Positions 34,641 to 42,875 of a DNA stretch of 49,710 bases are shown piece after piece (the first letter of the stretch is position 1; every line of letters begins with the position of its first letter). Origin of the DNA: Cetobacterium sp. UBA6069 (GTDB lineage Bacteria > Fusobacteriota > Fusobacteriia > Fusobacteriales > Fusobacteriaceae). The translations under genes were made by a program, and so were the position numbers. Below the pieces are notes generated by a model that searched no databases, was not told the origin of the DNA, and saw only the letters and a program-made list of their open reading frames with translations. The stretch lies in NCBI GenBank assembly GCA_002428805.1, contig DIXX01000047.1, positions 8,581 to 58,290 of the forward strand. The letters run 5' to 3'.

Positions 34641-35621
34641 TTATAATAATGGAATATCCTTCAATCTACACTCTTCTAATACCTCTTCTGGCCATAGAGA
34701 TGATTGAACCTCTCCAATGTGAAGTTTGTCTAAGAAGAATAAGCAAAGTCTCGATTGCCCTATTCCTCCACCTATTGTGTAAGGTAACTCTCCTGCTAAC
34801 AATTTTTTATGGAAATCTAAAGTTTTTCTATCTTCTGCTCCTGCAATCTCTAACTGTTTAGCTAGTGATTCTTCTGATACACGAATTCCCATCGAAGAAA
34901 GCTCTAATCCAATTTTTAAAGGTTCATAGTAAACAATTATATCTCCATTTAAATCCCAATCATCATAGTCTGGAGCTCTTCCATCATGTTTTTCTCCAGA
35001 AGCTAAAGCTTTTCCTATTTGACTTATAAATATCGCTCCATGCTTTTCTGCATGCTTATGCTCTCTTTCTTTTGGAGTTAATTCTGGATAAATAGTCTCT
35101 AACTCTTGTGAAGTTACAAATGTTATTTCCTCAGGTAATTTCTTTGACAATTGAGGATAAGCCTCTCTTATGTGAAGCTCTGTATCTTTTAAAGATGTAT
35201 ATATTTTTTTTACAGTTTCGTGTAATTTATCTGTTGTTCTATCCTCTTTTTCTAAAACTTTTTCCCAATCCCATTGATCAACATAGTATGAGTGTATCGG
35301 ACTTAAATCCTCGTCTCTTCTGATTGCATTCATATCTGTATAAAGACCTTTTCCTGAATCGAAACCATATTTATGAAGTGCCATTCTTTTCCATTTTGCT
35401 AACGAATGAACAATAACAGCATCTTGTTTGCATTTTGTATCAAAAGCTACTGCTCTTTCGATTCCGTTTAAATCATCATTTAATCCACTTTCTGGTGTTA
35501 CAAATAATGGTGCCGAAACTCTTGTTAAATCTAACTTTTTAGCTAAATCCCTTTCAAAGAAATCTTTTACCTTTTTAATTGCTACCTCTGTTTCAATAAC
35601 TCCTAATTTTGCTTTATACAT
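34641..35621 (-). CDS. asnA: Aspartate-ammonia ligase (asparagine synthetase A)
   Basis: 326 aa from the ATG at 35621. The ATG 15 bp upstream is rejected because GGAGG lies within its first codons and [12 protein letters not shown] matches the family N-terminus. The class II aminoacyl-tRNA-synthetase-like fold is recognised by [47 protein letters not shown] and [10 protein letters not shown]. It makes asparagine from aspartate, ammonia and ATP. Upstream lie an Asn-rich leader peptide and a terminator (35642-35887) with their own promoter, so expression is probably attenuated when Asn-tRNA is charged. The hydEGF genes follow in the same direction. Confidence 0.95.
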   Translation of the reverse strand: MYKAKLGVIETEVAIKKVKDFFERDLAKKLDLTRVSAPLFVTPESGLNDDLNGIERAVAFDTKCKQDAVIVHSLAKWKRMALHKYGFDSGKGLYTDMNAIRRDEDLSPIHSYYVDQWDWEKVLEKEDRTTDKLHETVKKIYTSLKDTELHIREAYPQLSKKLPEEITFVTSQELETIYPELTPKEREHKHAEKHGAIFISQIGKALASGEKHDGRAPDYDDWDLNGDIIVYYEPLKIGLELSSMGIRVSEESLAKQLEIAGAEDRKTLDFHKKLLAGELPYTIGGGIGQSRLCLFFLDKLHIGEVQSSLWPEEVLEECRLKDIPLL

Positions 35622-35641
35622 ATCCTCTACCTCCATATTTT

Positions 35642-35696
35642 TTATAAAAATAAAAAGCTCTTAACACTTCCATCAATGGAAATAGTTAAGAGCTTT
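35642..35696 (-). terminator. Leader terminator (attenuator) upstream of asnA
   Basis: On the minus strand AAAGCTCTTAAC pairs perfectly with GTTAAGAGCTTT (35685-35696 with 35654-35665), and TTCCA pairs with TGGAA inside. The tail TTTATTTTTAT follows, ending about 20 bp before the asnA start. There is no promoter between it and asnA, so it must be read through for asnA expression. Confidence 0.85.
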
Positions 35697-35749
35697 AATC
35701 TAACAAAATATAATATACCTATTTTTAGATATACTTATACTTACTTAAT

Positions 35750-35887
35750 TTAGTTAAATTTAAATTCTTTCTTATTTTCAGGGTAATGGAAATTACACAA
35801 TACAAATCTCAATAAATTATTATTGTTGTTATTATTATTATTCATATTATTAACACAATTATTATTATTATTGAAATTTATAAACAT
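35750..35887 (-). CDS. Asparagine-rich leader peptide of asnA
   Basis: A 45-codon frame too short for usual calls. ATG at 35887, stop TAA at 35750-35752. GGAGG lies 5 bp before the start (complement of 35893-35897). Twenty of the 45 codons are AAT or AAC: residues 4, 6-10, 13-14, 16-24 (nine in a row), 32, 38 and 45. It starts MFINFNNNNN and ends KKEFKFN. It sits between a consensus promoter and an intrinsic terminator in front of asnA. Such a peptide is expected of a translational sensor: a ribosome starved for Asn-tRNA would stall at the Asn run. The peptide itself probably has no other role. Experimental support is lacking here. Confidence 0.85.
   Translation of the reverse strand: MFINFNNNNNCVNNMNNNNNNNNNLLRFVLCNFHYPENKKEFKFN
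35784..35793 (-). promoter_or_regulatory. Antiterminator segment in the asnA leader
   Basis: On the minus strand ATTTCCATTA (leader codons 32-35) can pair with TGATGGAAGT of the terminator (complement of 35666-35675), ten pairs with two G-T. Nine bases, ATTTCCATT, recur in the terminator's own 5' arm (complement of 35675-35683). It lies 24 nt beyond the run of Asn codons, so a stalled ribosome leaves it free and a moving one covers it. Confidence 0.6.
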
Positions 35888-35927
35888 AACTTCCTCCTTT
35901 TTAAAAATTTATTTTTACTATGGGGTA

Positions 35928-35956
35928 ATAATAAAACTTTTTTGTATAAATGTCAA
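35928..35956 (-). promoter_or_regulatory. Promoter of the asnA leader transcript
   Basis: On the minus strand a perfect TTGACA (complement of 35951-35956), 17 bp, and TATTAT (complement of 35928-35933). The start site would be near 35921, about 34 nt before the leader ATG. It lies right after the stop of the HAD gene. Confidence 0.8.
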
Positions 35957-35964
35957 GATTTTTT

Positions 35965-36681
35965 TTATAAAATTTCTACATCAGCTGAAATTTTATAAAT
36001 TACATCTTTTCTTTCAACAAAAATTTCTGTCTTTTTTCTAAGATGTTCTTCTGTTTTTATTTTTAACAGTAACTCTCTCGAAGGGTTGATAGCTCTAGGA
36101 TTTCCTACTAAAGTTAACATACTATAATCTCCGTTTGTATCTCCATAAGCATAACTTTCATTTAGATCTATACCATACTTTTCACAGAAGTTATTTATCG
36201 CTATCATTTTATTTTTTGAATCCCACATCGGTGAAATATCTCCAGATAATTTTCCATCTTCATAGTGATAAACAGATCCACAATAATCATCAGCACCCCA
36301 TTTTTTAGCCATTCTAGATACTAAAAAGTCTGGGCTTCCAGATATAAATATAACTTTATGACCTTGTTCTTTATGCCACTTTATCATATCTCTTGTAAAC
36401 TTATAAACTCTATTTCCTTTAAGCTCTAAAACTTGATCTGAAATAAAATCGTTGTATTGTAATGATAATCCTTTTATTGCATCAACATATGTTGTTGTTA
36501 TCTCTTCAAGATACTTATCATAATCTCCAACTCTTTCATCCCAATTTTTAAAAGCGTCCTTTACTTTTAACTCATATTCTCTGATGTCTAAAAGTTCATA
36601 TTTTATAAGTTTTTTAAAGTGCTCTGTTAATAATGAATTTCTATAAATTGTTCCATCGATATCAAAAAATGCTGCCTTCAT
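35965..36681 (-). CDS. HAD-superfamily hydrolase, subclass IB (phosphoserine-phosphatase-like)
   Basis: 238 aa. HAD motifs are present: FFDIDGTIYRNS (motif I, Asp 7 and 9), FISGSPD (motif II), a Lys region (WDSKNKM), and YAYGDTNGDYSML (motif III/IV). The helical cap inserted between motifs I and II fits subclass IB, which contains phosphoserine phosphatase and related small-molecule phosphatases. The substrate is not predictable. It lies 22 bp downstream of the purine nucleoside phosphorylase gene, with which it is probably co-transcribed. Confidence 0.82.
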   Translation of the reverse strand: MKAAFFDIDGTIYRNSLLTEHFKKLIKYELLDIREYELKVKDAFKNWDERVGDYDKYLEEITTTYVDAIKGLSLQYNDFISDQVLELKGNRVYKFTRDMIKWHKEQGHKVIFISGSPDFLVSRMAKKWGADDYCGSVYHYEDGKLSGDISPMWDSKNKMIAINNFCEKYGIDLNESYAYGDTNGDYSMLTLVGNPRAINPSRELLLKIKTEEHLRKKTEIFVERKDVIYKISADVEIL

Positions 36682-36703
36682 AATTTATTACCTCCTATGA
36701 ATC

Positions 36704-37516
36704 TTATAACTCTTTTACTGTTTCAGCAATCCATTTACAGAATCTCTCTCCTGTCTGATTAGCTATCTCTACAACCTCTTCATGAGAATGTGGTTTTGTT
36801 GCGATTCCTGTTGCCATATTAGTGATACAAGAGATTCCTAATATTTTCATTCCAAGATAGTTTGCTACTATTGATTCTGGAACTGTAGACATCCCAACTG
36901 CTGATGCACCCATCGTCATCATCATACTTACCTCAGCCGCTGTTTCATAAGTTGGTCCAGAAGATCCTAAATAAACTCCCTCTTCAAACTCTATATTTAA
37001 TCTATTTGCAACAGACTTAGCTTTTTCTATTAAAGCTTTACTGTAAGTTTCTGACATATCAGGGAATCTAGGTCCAAATCTCTCATCATTTTTTCCAATT
37101 AAAGGATTAGTTCCAAAGAAATTAATATGATCATTTATAATCATAAGAGTTCCAGGTTTAAAAGCTCTATTAGCTCCACCAGCTGCATTACTCACTATCA
37201 TCGTCTCTATTCCGAATTTCTTGAATACATATTGAGGATAAGTAACCTCTTTCATATTGTATCCTTCGTAATAGTGGAATCTTCCTTTCATAACTAAAAC
37301 TTCTACATCATTTATAGTTCCAAACACAAGCTCCCCTGCATGACCAGCTACTGTTGAAACTGGAAAGTTTGGTATCTCCTCGTATGGTATCACTATTTTA
37401 TTTTCTACATAATCAACTAATCCACCAAGTCCAGAACCTAATATTATAGCTATCTTAGGTCTATTAGTTACTTTTGAATTTAAAAACTCTACAGTTTCCA
37501 TTACTTTATTATACAT
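36704..37516 (-). CDS. punA: Purine nucleoside phosphorylase (trimeric type, PunA-like)
   Basis: 270 aa, the length of the trimeric PNP class. Phosphate and purine site motifs are seen: GSGLGGLVD (about 27-35), VAGHAGELVFG, KGRFHYYEGY, SNAAGGANRAFKPG, GPTYETAAE and VGMSTVPES. It phosphorolyses inosine and guanosine to base plus ribose-1-phosphate. The gene is downstream of fabK, with a terminator-like hairpin just before its ribosome-binding site (AAGGGAG), so its expression may be lowered relative to fabK. The gate-domain membrane protein further upstream may be a nucleoside transporter, but this is uncertain. Confidence 0.92.
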   Translation of the reverse strand: MYNKVMETVEFLNSKVTNRPKIAIILGSGLGGLVDYVENKIVIPYEEIPNFPVSTVAGHAGELVFGTINDVEVLVMKGRFHYYEGYNMKEVTYPQYVFKKFGIETMIVSNAAGGANRAFKPGTLMIINDHINFFGTNPLIGKNDERFGPRFPDMSETYSKALIEKAKSVANRLNIEFEEGVYLGSSGPTYETAAEVSMMMTMGASAVGMSTVPESIVANYLGMKILGISCITNMATGIATKPHSHEEVVEIANQTGERFCKWIAETVKEL

Positions 37517-37541
37517 ATACTTCTCCCTTATTTTTTTAGAT

Positions 37542-37564
37542 AAAAAGGGTAGATTACTCTACCC
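37542..37564 (-). terminator. Terminator-like hairpin between fabK and punA
   Basis: On the minus strand GGGTAGA and TCTACCC (37558-37564 with 37547-37553) form a 7-bp stem with a 4-nt loop, followed by TTTTTA. Only about 25 bp separate it from the punA start, too few for a new promoter, so it is probably a partial terminator or attenuator. Confidence 0.65.
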
Positions 37565-37572
37565 CTCCATTG

Positions 37573-38529
37573 TTAAAAAGTTATTGTTGAAAATCTTTGA
37601 TCTAGTTTTATTTTTTCCTCTTTTAACTCGTTCATTAACTTATCTACAATCTCTTGGCAGCTTAAAGCTTCTTTAACTAATCCTGCAACTTGTCCAGACA
37701 TTACACTTCCGTTTTGAACGTCTCCGTCTACAACTGCTAATCTTAGTTTTCCTTTTCCTAACTCTTCGATCTCCTCTTTTGGAGCTCCTTTTTCCTCTAG
37801 CTCTAAAATAGCCTTAGAGAACTTATTATTTAAAACTCTAACTGGGTGCCCTGTGTAGTTTCCTGTTGTTACTGTTGATCTATCTTTTGCTTTTAATACT
37901 AAGTTTTTATAGTTTTCATGTACATCACATTCGTGAGCAACTATAAATATAGTTCCAACTTGAATTGCTTCTCCACCTAGTGCTAATCCAGCTAAGAATT
38001 GCTCTCCAGTAGCGATTCCACCAGCTACTATAACAGGAATTGAAACTTCTCTTGCAACTTGAGTAGCAAGTGCCATTGTTGTGATTTCACCAATATGCCC
38101 TCCTGCTTCTAGTCCCTCTGCAACTACTGCATCTGCTCCTATTTTTTCCATTCTTTTTGCTAAAGCAACTGATGCAACAACCGGTATAACCTTTATTCCT
38201 GCAGCTTTTAATTTCTCCATATATACCCCAGGGTTTCCAGCTCCAGTTGTAACAACTTTTACTCCCTCTTCTATACAAACATCTATTTGCTCAGCAACAC
38301 TTTCCATCATAAGCATTAAATTAACTCCAAATGGTTTTTCAGTTATTGTCTTTGCTTTTCTGATTTCTGCTCTTAAAATCTCAGGTGGCATTCCTCCACC
38401 AGCGATTATTCCTAATCCACCAGCTTTAGATACATGTCCAGCTAAGTTTCCGTTTGATATCCAAGCCATTGCTCCTTGGATAATCGGGTATTTAATTCCT
38501 AATAATTCACAAATTCTATTTTTTTGCAT
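37573..38529 (-). CDS. fabK: Enoyl-[acyl-carrier-protein] reductase FabK (FMN-dependent)
   Basis: 318 aa. A nitronate-monooxygenase-like TIM barrel with [13 protein letters not shown] at the N-terminus, [36 protein letters not shown] and the FMN phosphate site [21 protein letters not shown] (given by position about 166-186). The length and MLM segment fit FabK rather than true nitronate monooxygenases. It completes each elongation cycle of fatty-acid synthesis. The other fab genes are not here. It lies 19 bp after the PHP-hydrolase gene. Confidence 0.88.
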   Translation of the reverse strand: MQKNRICELLGIKYPIIQGAMAWISNGNLAGHVSKAGGLGIIAGGGMPPEILRAEIRKAKTITEKPFGVNLMLMMESVAEQIDVCIEEGVKVVTTGAGNPGVYMEKLKAAGIKVIPVVASVALAKRMEKIGADAVVAEGLEAGGHIGEITTMALATQVAREVSIPVIVAGGIATGEQFLAGLALGGEAIQVGTIFIVAHECDVHENYKNLVLKAKDRSTVTTGNYTGHPVRVLNNKFSKAILELEEKGAPKEEIEELGKGKLRLAVVDGDVQNGSVMSGQVAGLVKEALSCQEIVDKLMNELKEEKIKLDQRFSTITF

Positions 38530-38548
38530 TTTTCTTTTCCTCCCAAAA

Positions 38549-39298
38549 TTAAGAGTCTACTTTTTTACTTCTCAACTCTTGTCTCAGTTTTAAAAATTCT
38601 TCAAAAGTTTCCTTTGAGTTATTTATAATTAACTCGTCTGGATACTCAACTTCATTTAAAAGTTGAACTGCTCTTTCAAAATTTCCAATATGACCAGAAT
38701 AATGAGCATCTGTGCCTAAAGCTATATAACATCTCTCTTCTTTTGCAAACTCTAGCATTGTTTTACAATTTTTTCTAGAACCAACTCTTGTAATAGTTCC
38801 CAAAGAGGTGTTATTTACTTCTAAAGCTACTTTGTTTTCTGCAGCTGCTTCAACTATTCTTTTATAATCTACTGGAAAAATCGGATTTCCCAGATGAACT
38901 ATTATATCAGCTTTTTGCTTTTTTATCAAACTCAATATAGCTCTAGTATTTTTCTCTATGTCATCTATCGCTCCATATTCATCAACTACATGAAATCCTG
39001 CTAGAACAAGTTCCATATGATCATAAACCCTCTGATTGATATCTAATTTCCCATTTTCATCAAGTATATTCGCTTCTACACCTTTAATTACTCTCACACC
39101 TTCTATTACCTCTGGTAAAATTGCAATGTTTACTAAATGCCACCAGTGAGGAGTATCTTGCAAAGCAGGACCGTGATTTGTAATTGCGATCACTTCCATT
39201 CCTTTTTTTGCTGCTGCAGATATATTTTCTTCTAATGTACTAAAAGCGTGTGGATTTACATTTGTATGAATGTGCAAATCAATTTTATAATCTCTCAT
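38549..39298 (-). CDS. PHP-domain phosphatase (YcdX-like)
   Basis: 249 aa. The PHP metal site residues are recognisable: [15 protein letters not shown] (motif I), [36 protein letters not shown] and [12 protein letters not shown]. This matches the YcdX-type trinuclear-zinc phosphatases, which act on small phosphorylated substrates. The natural substrate is unknown. It lies in a probable operon with the membrane protein upstream (gap 34 bp) and fabK downstream. Confidence 0.85.
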   Translation of the reverse strand: MRDYKIDLHIHTNVNPHAFSTLEENISAAAKKGMEVIAITNHGPALQDTPHWWHLVNIAILPEVIEGVRVIKGVEANILDENGKLDINQRVYDHMELVLAGFHVVDEYGAIDDIEKNTRAILSLIKKQKADIIVHLGNPIFPVDYKRIVEAAAENKVALEVNNTSLGTITRVGSRKNCKTMLEFAKEERCYIALGTDAHYSGHIGNFERAVQLLNEVEYPDELIINNSKETFEEFLKLRQELRSKKVDS

Positions 39299-39332
39299 TT
39301 TTATCCCCCATAGTTTATATAAATTTATTTAA

Positions 39333-40493
39333 CTACATAAAAAGTGTATATAAAATGTTAGTTACTACTCCCGCTACAATTCCTCCGATTGTATGACTAA
39401 ATATAGCTTTTCCTGTTAGTTTTCTATATCCTAAACTATCCATCATAGCAACGTGTGTACTTAAATATCCACTCCAAGTCATTCCCATAGCTGTGAATAC
39501 AGCAATCTCTCTAGAAGTTATAGCCTTATCTGCTATAAATTGTGGTACAAGACCAAGTGCTGCTCCTACTGCTCCTAGTGATGTTATTGGAAAAGCTAAC
39601 GCTTTTGCACTTGTAAATCCAAATAGTGGCTTTAATATAAACTGTAGTTTTTCTCCTACATATGGTAATAGTGCAATCCCTTCATAAGCTGCTCCTGTAT
39701 ATCCATTTTCTCCAGCTCCATTTGTCAATAATAAAACTGTTGTACATATTATAAGAACTCCTGGGATAATCTCCATTCCCATCTTAACCCCGTTTTTTCC
39801 ACCTTCTAAAAGTGCCTCTAACAATCTTTCTAATGCATTTCCATCTCTTATATCTCTATATTCAAAAAAATTCGTTGCTGAATCATCTTTCTCCACTAAA
39901 TCTCCCTTTTCATGGAAAATCTTTTTAGTAAAGTTAATCATAAGATTTACACTCACAATACTTCCTATAAATGCTCCTAAATTTCCTAAGATAACTGGAA
40001 AAACAAGATTTTCATTCATGCTTCCACTTTGAGCTATCATAAATGTTGATACTATAAACCCCATTCCAAAAGATGTTCCTAAATTTGTTAATGCTGGCAA
40101 TTGATATTTTTTAAAATATTTTGTAAATCCTTTATCTGCAGATAAACTAAGTATTGCAGGGTTATCAGATATATAAGTAGTTAAAACTCCTATAGCTGCT
40201 GCTCCAGGCAATCTATAAAGAGGTTTCATCAAAGGAGATAACAATTTATTTAAAATTGCTATAACTCCAAATTCAGATAAAATACCTGCAAAAGCTCCCG
40301 CTATAACTGAAACTCCCATTATGAAAAATACTGTATTTAGTAACAAATCATGTGCTGTTTTTATAACTGTATTAATCATATTTATTCCACCCATTTTACT
40401 AGATAGAAGATAGATTAGTGTTGAAAGTATAGCTATACAAACAAAGCCTTCTAATCCTATCGCCTTTTTTCTTCTTATTTCATTTGTACTCAT
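39333..40493 (-). CDS. Nucleoside-recognition (Gate) domain membrane protein, CD0519/CD1768-like
   Basis: 386 aa with about 9-10 hydrophobic segments. The two halves both show gate-like motifs (AGAFAGILSEFGVIAILNKLLSPLM, by position 64-88, and TSLGAVGAALGLVP). TTYISDNPAILSLSADKGF is characteristic of a family annotated CD0519/CD1768 in clostridia. It may transport a nucleoside or ion, but no substrate has been shown. GGAG precedes the ATG, 41 bp after the MerR gene, with which it is probably co-transcribed. Confidence 0.7.
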   Translation of the reverse strand: MSTNEIRRKKAIGLEGFVCIAILSTLIYLLSSKMGGINMINTVIKTAHDLLLNTVFFIMGVSVIAGAFAGILSEFGVIAILNKLLSPLMKPLYRLPGAAAIGVLTTYISDNPAILSLSADKGFTKYFKKYQLPALTNLGTSFGMGFIVSTFMIAQSGSMNENLVFPVILGNLGAFIGSIVSVNLMINFTKKIFHEKGDLVEKDDSATNFFEYRDIRDGNALERLLEALLEGGKNGVKMGMEIIPGVLIICTTVLLLTNGAGENGYTGAAYEGIALLPYVGEKLQFILKPLFGFTSAKALAFPITSLGAVGAALGLVPQFIADKAITSREIAVFTAMGMTWSGYLSTHVAMMDSLGYRKLTGKAIFSHTIGGIVAGVVTNILYTLFM

Positions 40494-40534
40494 ATTTTTT
40501 ATTCTCCTTTTATTTATACTCCTTATAGAATATC

Positions 40535-41365
40535 TTAGTTTTTAGTTTTTTTCAATTCTTTTATTGGAATATATATGTCTACAATCCCTCCAACCCCGTT
40601 TTCAAGTGGAACAATAACCTCATTCCCAATCTCTATTGAATCTCCAGCAATTTGGAATTCATTTTCTTTGATGAATCTGTGAAGATTTTCATAGGTTAAT
40701 TTTATCATATCAAACGTTGCCTTATGTCTTAACATTACACATTTCTTACCTTCAATAAGCTCCTCTCCTTTGATACTACAGCCTTCAGGGATAAGCAACC
40801 CAATCTCACTTATAGGAATCTCAGAGTTTTCATAAATATCTTTTTGTTTTACTTTCGTAATATATAAAATTTCTTTTATGCCATTTTTATTTCCTAGCCT
40901 TTGCACTTTCCCATATGTTTCAGCTATCTCTTTTTCATCAAGAGGATTTTTTATTTTTATAAAACAAACCTTCATATCTTTAACTTCTACTAACTGAACT
41001 TTTTCCTCTAAATTTGAAGACATCTCTTTCAAGCATAAAATTTTCTCTTGAATAGAATTTCTACTTTTTTTTAACTCTTCTATTTTTTTATCGATATCAA
41101 CCACTTTTTCCTCTAAAAATTCTAAACTTTTTAAAGTAGTTTTTACTTTTGTATATTCTTTTATCTCTTCTAAAGAAAATCCGGCTTCTTTTAAAGTTAT
41201 AATAAAAAATAGATCCCAAATCTGTGAGTTTGAATAAAATCTATAGCCATTAGTGCTGTCAATATATTCTGGTATTAAAATCCCTTTTTTATGATAAAAA
41301 ATTAATGTTTGTTTTGATACATCACCTATTTTTGCTAACTCTGAAATTTTATATCTATTTTTCAT
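40535..41365 (-). CDS. MerR-family multidrug-type regulator
   Basis: 276 aa. N-terminal MerR winged helix (ISELAKIGDVSKQTLIFYHK and NGYRFYSNSQI, residues about 7-50), a coiled-coil dimer helix (about 75-120), and a C-terminal GyrI-like effector domain (about 125-272), as in BmrR. It is divergent from the MATE exporter gene, whose promoter has the 20-bp spacer expected of MerR-activated genes, so drug- or metabolite-induced efflux is likely. It is similar in layout to the MerR protein at 378-1202 but the two are not close in sequence by eye. Confidence 0.88.
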   Translation of the reverse strand: MKNRYKISELAKIGDVSKQTLIFYHKKGILIPEYIDSTNGYRFYSNSQIWDLFFIITLKEAGFSLEEIKEYTKVKTTLKSLEFLEEKVVDIDKKIEELKKSRNSIQEKILCLKEMSSNLEEKVQLVEVKDMKVCFIKIKNPLDEKEIAETYGKVQRLGNKNGIKEILYITKVKQKDIYENSEIPISEIGLLIPEGCSIKGEELIEGKKCVMLRHKATFDMIKLTYENLHRFIKENEFQIAGDSIEIGNEVIVPLENGVGGIVDIYIPIKELKKTKN

Positions 41366-41374
41366 AATTTCTCC

Positions 41375-41406
41375 TTGACATTATAGTTAAGTATATAGTT
41401 TATAAT
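41375..41406 (+). promoter_or_regulatory. MerR-type promoter of the MATE gene
   Basis: Perfect TTGACA (41375-41380) and TATAAT (41401-41406) are separated by 20 bp, too long for good unaided function. ATTATA and TATAAT form the outer arms of a dyad with 15 bp between. Such spacing is a hallmark of MerR-activated promoters. The -35 box begins 10 bp from the MerR start. Confidence 0.7.
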
Positions 41407-41454
41407 ATCATATATGATTGATTAATAATATTTTAATTTTATAAAGGAGAAAAA

Positions 41455-42771
41455 ATGTCACAAAACATTACCCTTCAAAATGGGTGCGTAAAAAAACTAT
41501 TTTTTAAATTTGCAATTCCTAGTATTTTAGGAATGCTTATCGTGTCTTTACAAATTATGGTCGATGGGTTATTTCTGAGCAAAGGAGTTGGCCCTTTAGG
41601 ACTAGCTGCTGTAAATCTATCTATGCCACTTATCAATCTTTTACTTAGTATCGCTTTAATGATTTGTATAGGTGGAGGAGTTTTAGTTGGAATAGCTTTT
41701 GGAAATGGAGATAAAGAAAAAGGTAAGAGTCTTACAAGCTTAACTTTAATTTTACTTCTTGGAGTTCTTCTTTTTATATCAGTATTTTTACTTTTAAACT
41801 TTAACACTGTTATGGGGCTTTTAGGAACAAACCCTGAAACTTATGAGCTTGTTAAAAAATATTTAGCAATTTTGATTCCTGGATCTATATTTTTTAGTAT
41901 GCCTATTTTCACTGAAACGTTTGTTAGAATTATCGGAAAACCAAATCAAGTTTTTGTAAGTGGTTCTATTTGTTTTTTAACAAATGTATTTTTAGATTAT
42001 ATTTTCGTTATTAAGTTAGGAATGGGTATGGAGGGTGCTGCTATCGCTTCATGTTTTGCTAATATGTTTGGAGCTCTTAGCTTATTTCACCATGTACAAT
42101 TTGGAAAAATCTCTGGAACTCTTAAAGAAATCAGAGATATCTTCTATAACGGAAGTTCAGAGATGTTAACTGTCGTTTCAAGTGCGATTACAACTTATAT
42201 TTTCAATATTATTATCATGAAAAATATAGGTGTTTTAGGAGTTTCTGCATTAACAATCGTATTTTATATTAACTCTATTGTTAACATATCTCTATACGGA
42301 TTATCTCAAGCACTACAACCTATTATCTCTTATAATTTAGGAGCTAAAAGAAATGATAAAATTCATGATGTCTTAAAGGTTGCTTTAAAATCCGGGGCTG
42401 CTATTGGAATTATTACTTTTATCTCTATGCATCTTTTAGGAGATAAAATTATTGCTCTTTTTTCAAATGGAAATAAAGAGCTCCAAGATTTAACAAATAG
42501 AGCAATTTTCTTCTTTACTTTTGCATATTTGTTATCATTTATTAATGTAATTTCAAGTAGTTTCCATACATCTATTGAAAAACCTTTTGAATCTGCATTT
42601 ATAGCCTGTGGAAGAGCCATTATATTTGTATTAATCCCTCTTTTCACTCTTCCTATGATTATTGGAGAAACTGGTATTTGGTTAGCCATTCCAATAGCTG
42701 AGCTTATCTGTCTTTCAATAAGTATTCCACTTATGAAAAAATCATTGAAAAAACTTTCTCTTAACATCTAA
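41455..42771 (+). CDS. MATE-family multidrug efflux transporter
   Basis: 438 aa with 12 predicted membrane segments in two similar halves. Features include FAIPSILGMLIVSLQIMVDG at the first helix (about 18-37), the DGLFLSKGVGPLGLAAVNL region and the second-half counterpart around NGSSEMLTVVSSAITTYIFN. These resemble the NorM/DinF-type and Firmicutes MepA-like members. It would export cationic drugs in exchange for Na+ or H+. AAGGAG precedes the ATG. The divergent MerR gene probably regulates it. The final codons are part of the terminator. Confidence 0.9.
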   Translation: MSQNITLQNGCVKKLFFKFAIPSILGMLIVSLQIMVDGLFLSKGVGPLGLAAVNLSMPLINLLLSIALMICIGGGVLVGIAFGNGDKEKGKSLTSLTLILLLGVLLFISVFLLLNFNTVMGLLGTNPETYELVKKYLAILIPGSIFFSMPIFTETFVRIIGKPNQVFVSGSICFLTNVFLDYIFVIKLGMGMEGAAIASCFANMFGALSLFHHVQFGKISGTLKEIRDIFYNGSSEMLTVVSSAITTYIFNIIIMKNIGVLGVSALTIVFYINSIVNISLYGLSQALQPIISYNLGAKRNDKIHDVLKVALKSGAAIGIITFISMHLLGDKIIALFSNGNKELQDLTNRAIFFFTFAYLLSFINVISSSFHTSIEKPFESAFIACGRAIIFVLIPLFTLPMIIGETGIWLAIPIAELICLSISIPLMKKSLKKLSLNI

Positions 42772-42786
42772 GGGAAAGTTTTTTTC
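42751..42786 (+). terminator. Intrinsic terminator overlapping the end of the MATE gene
   Basis: A 12-bp stem with one G-T pair (42751-42762 with 42770-42781), a 7-nt loop containing the stop codon region, and a T run. Confidence 0.82.
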
Positions 42787-42875
42787 ATTTTTTTTAATAA
42801 TATTTATTTTGTAATTTATAAAATTATGTGGTAATAATAATAACAATACTATTTATATTAAAAGGGGTGTTTAAA

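Noticed and set aside
35820..35875. Simple ATT-repeat microsatellite
   Set aside because: The triplet repeat is explained by in-frame Asn codons of the leader peptide, is interrupted by Cys, Val and Met codons, and mixes AAT with AAC.
35823..36041. Plus-strand Leu-rich 72-aa frame over the asnA leader
   Set aside because: It is the antisense of the Asn codon run (AAT repeats read as ATT/TTA-type codons) and has no ribosome-binding site; the minus-strand frame has promoter, GGAGG and terminator.
38081..38593. Plus-strand 170-aa frame opposite fabK
   Set aside because: Long only because fabK codon usage leaves the antisense open; composition rich in Pro/Ser/Ile and no start signals. fabK is clearly the coding strand.
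42363..42767. Minus-strand 134-aa frame inside the MATE gene
   Set aside because: Antisense shadow of a clear membrane transporter gene; no family match or ribosome-binding site.
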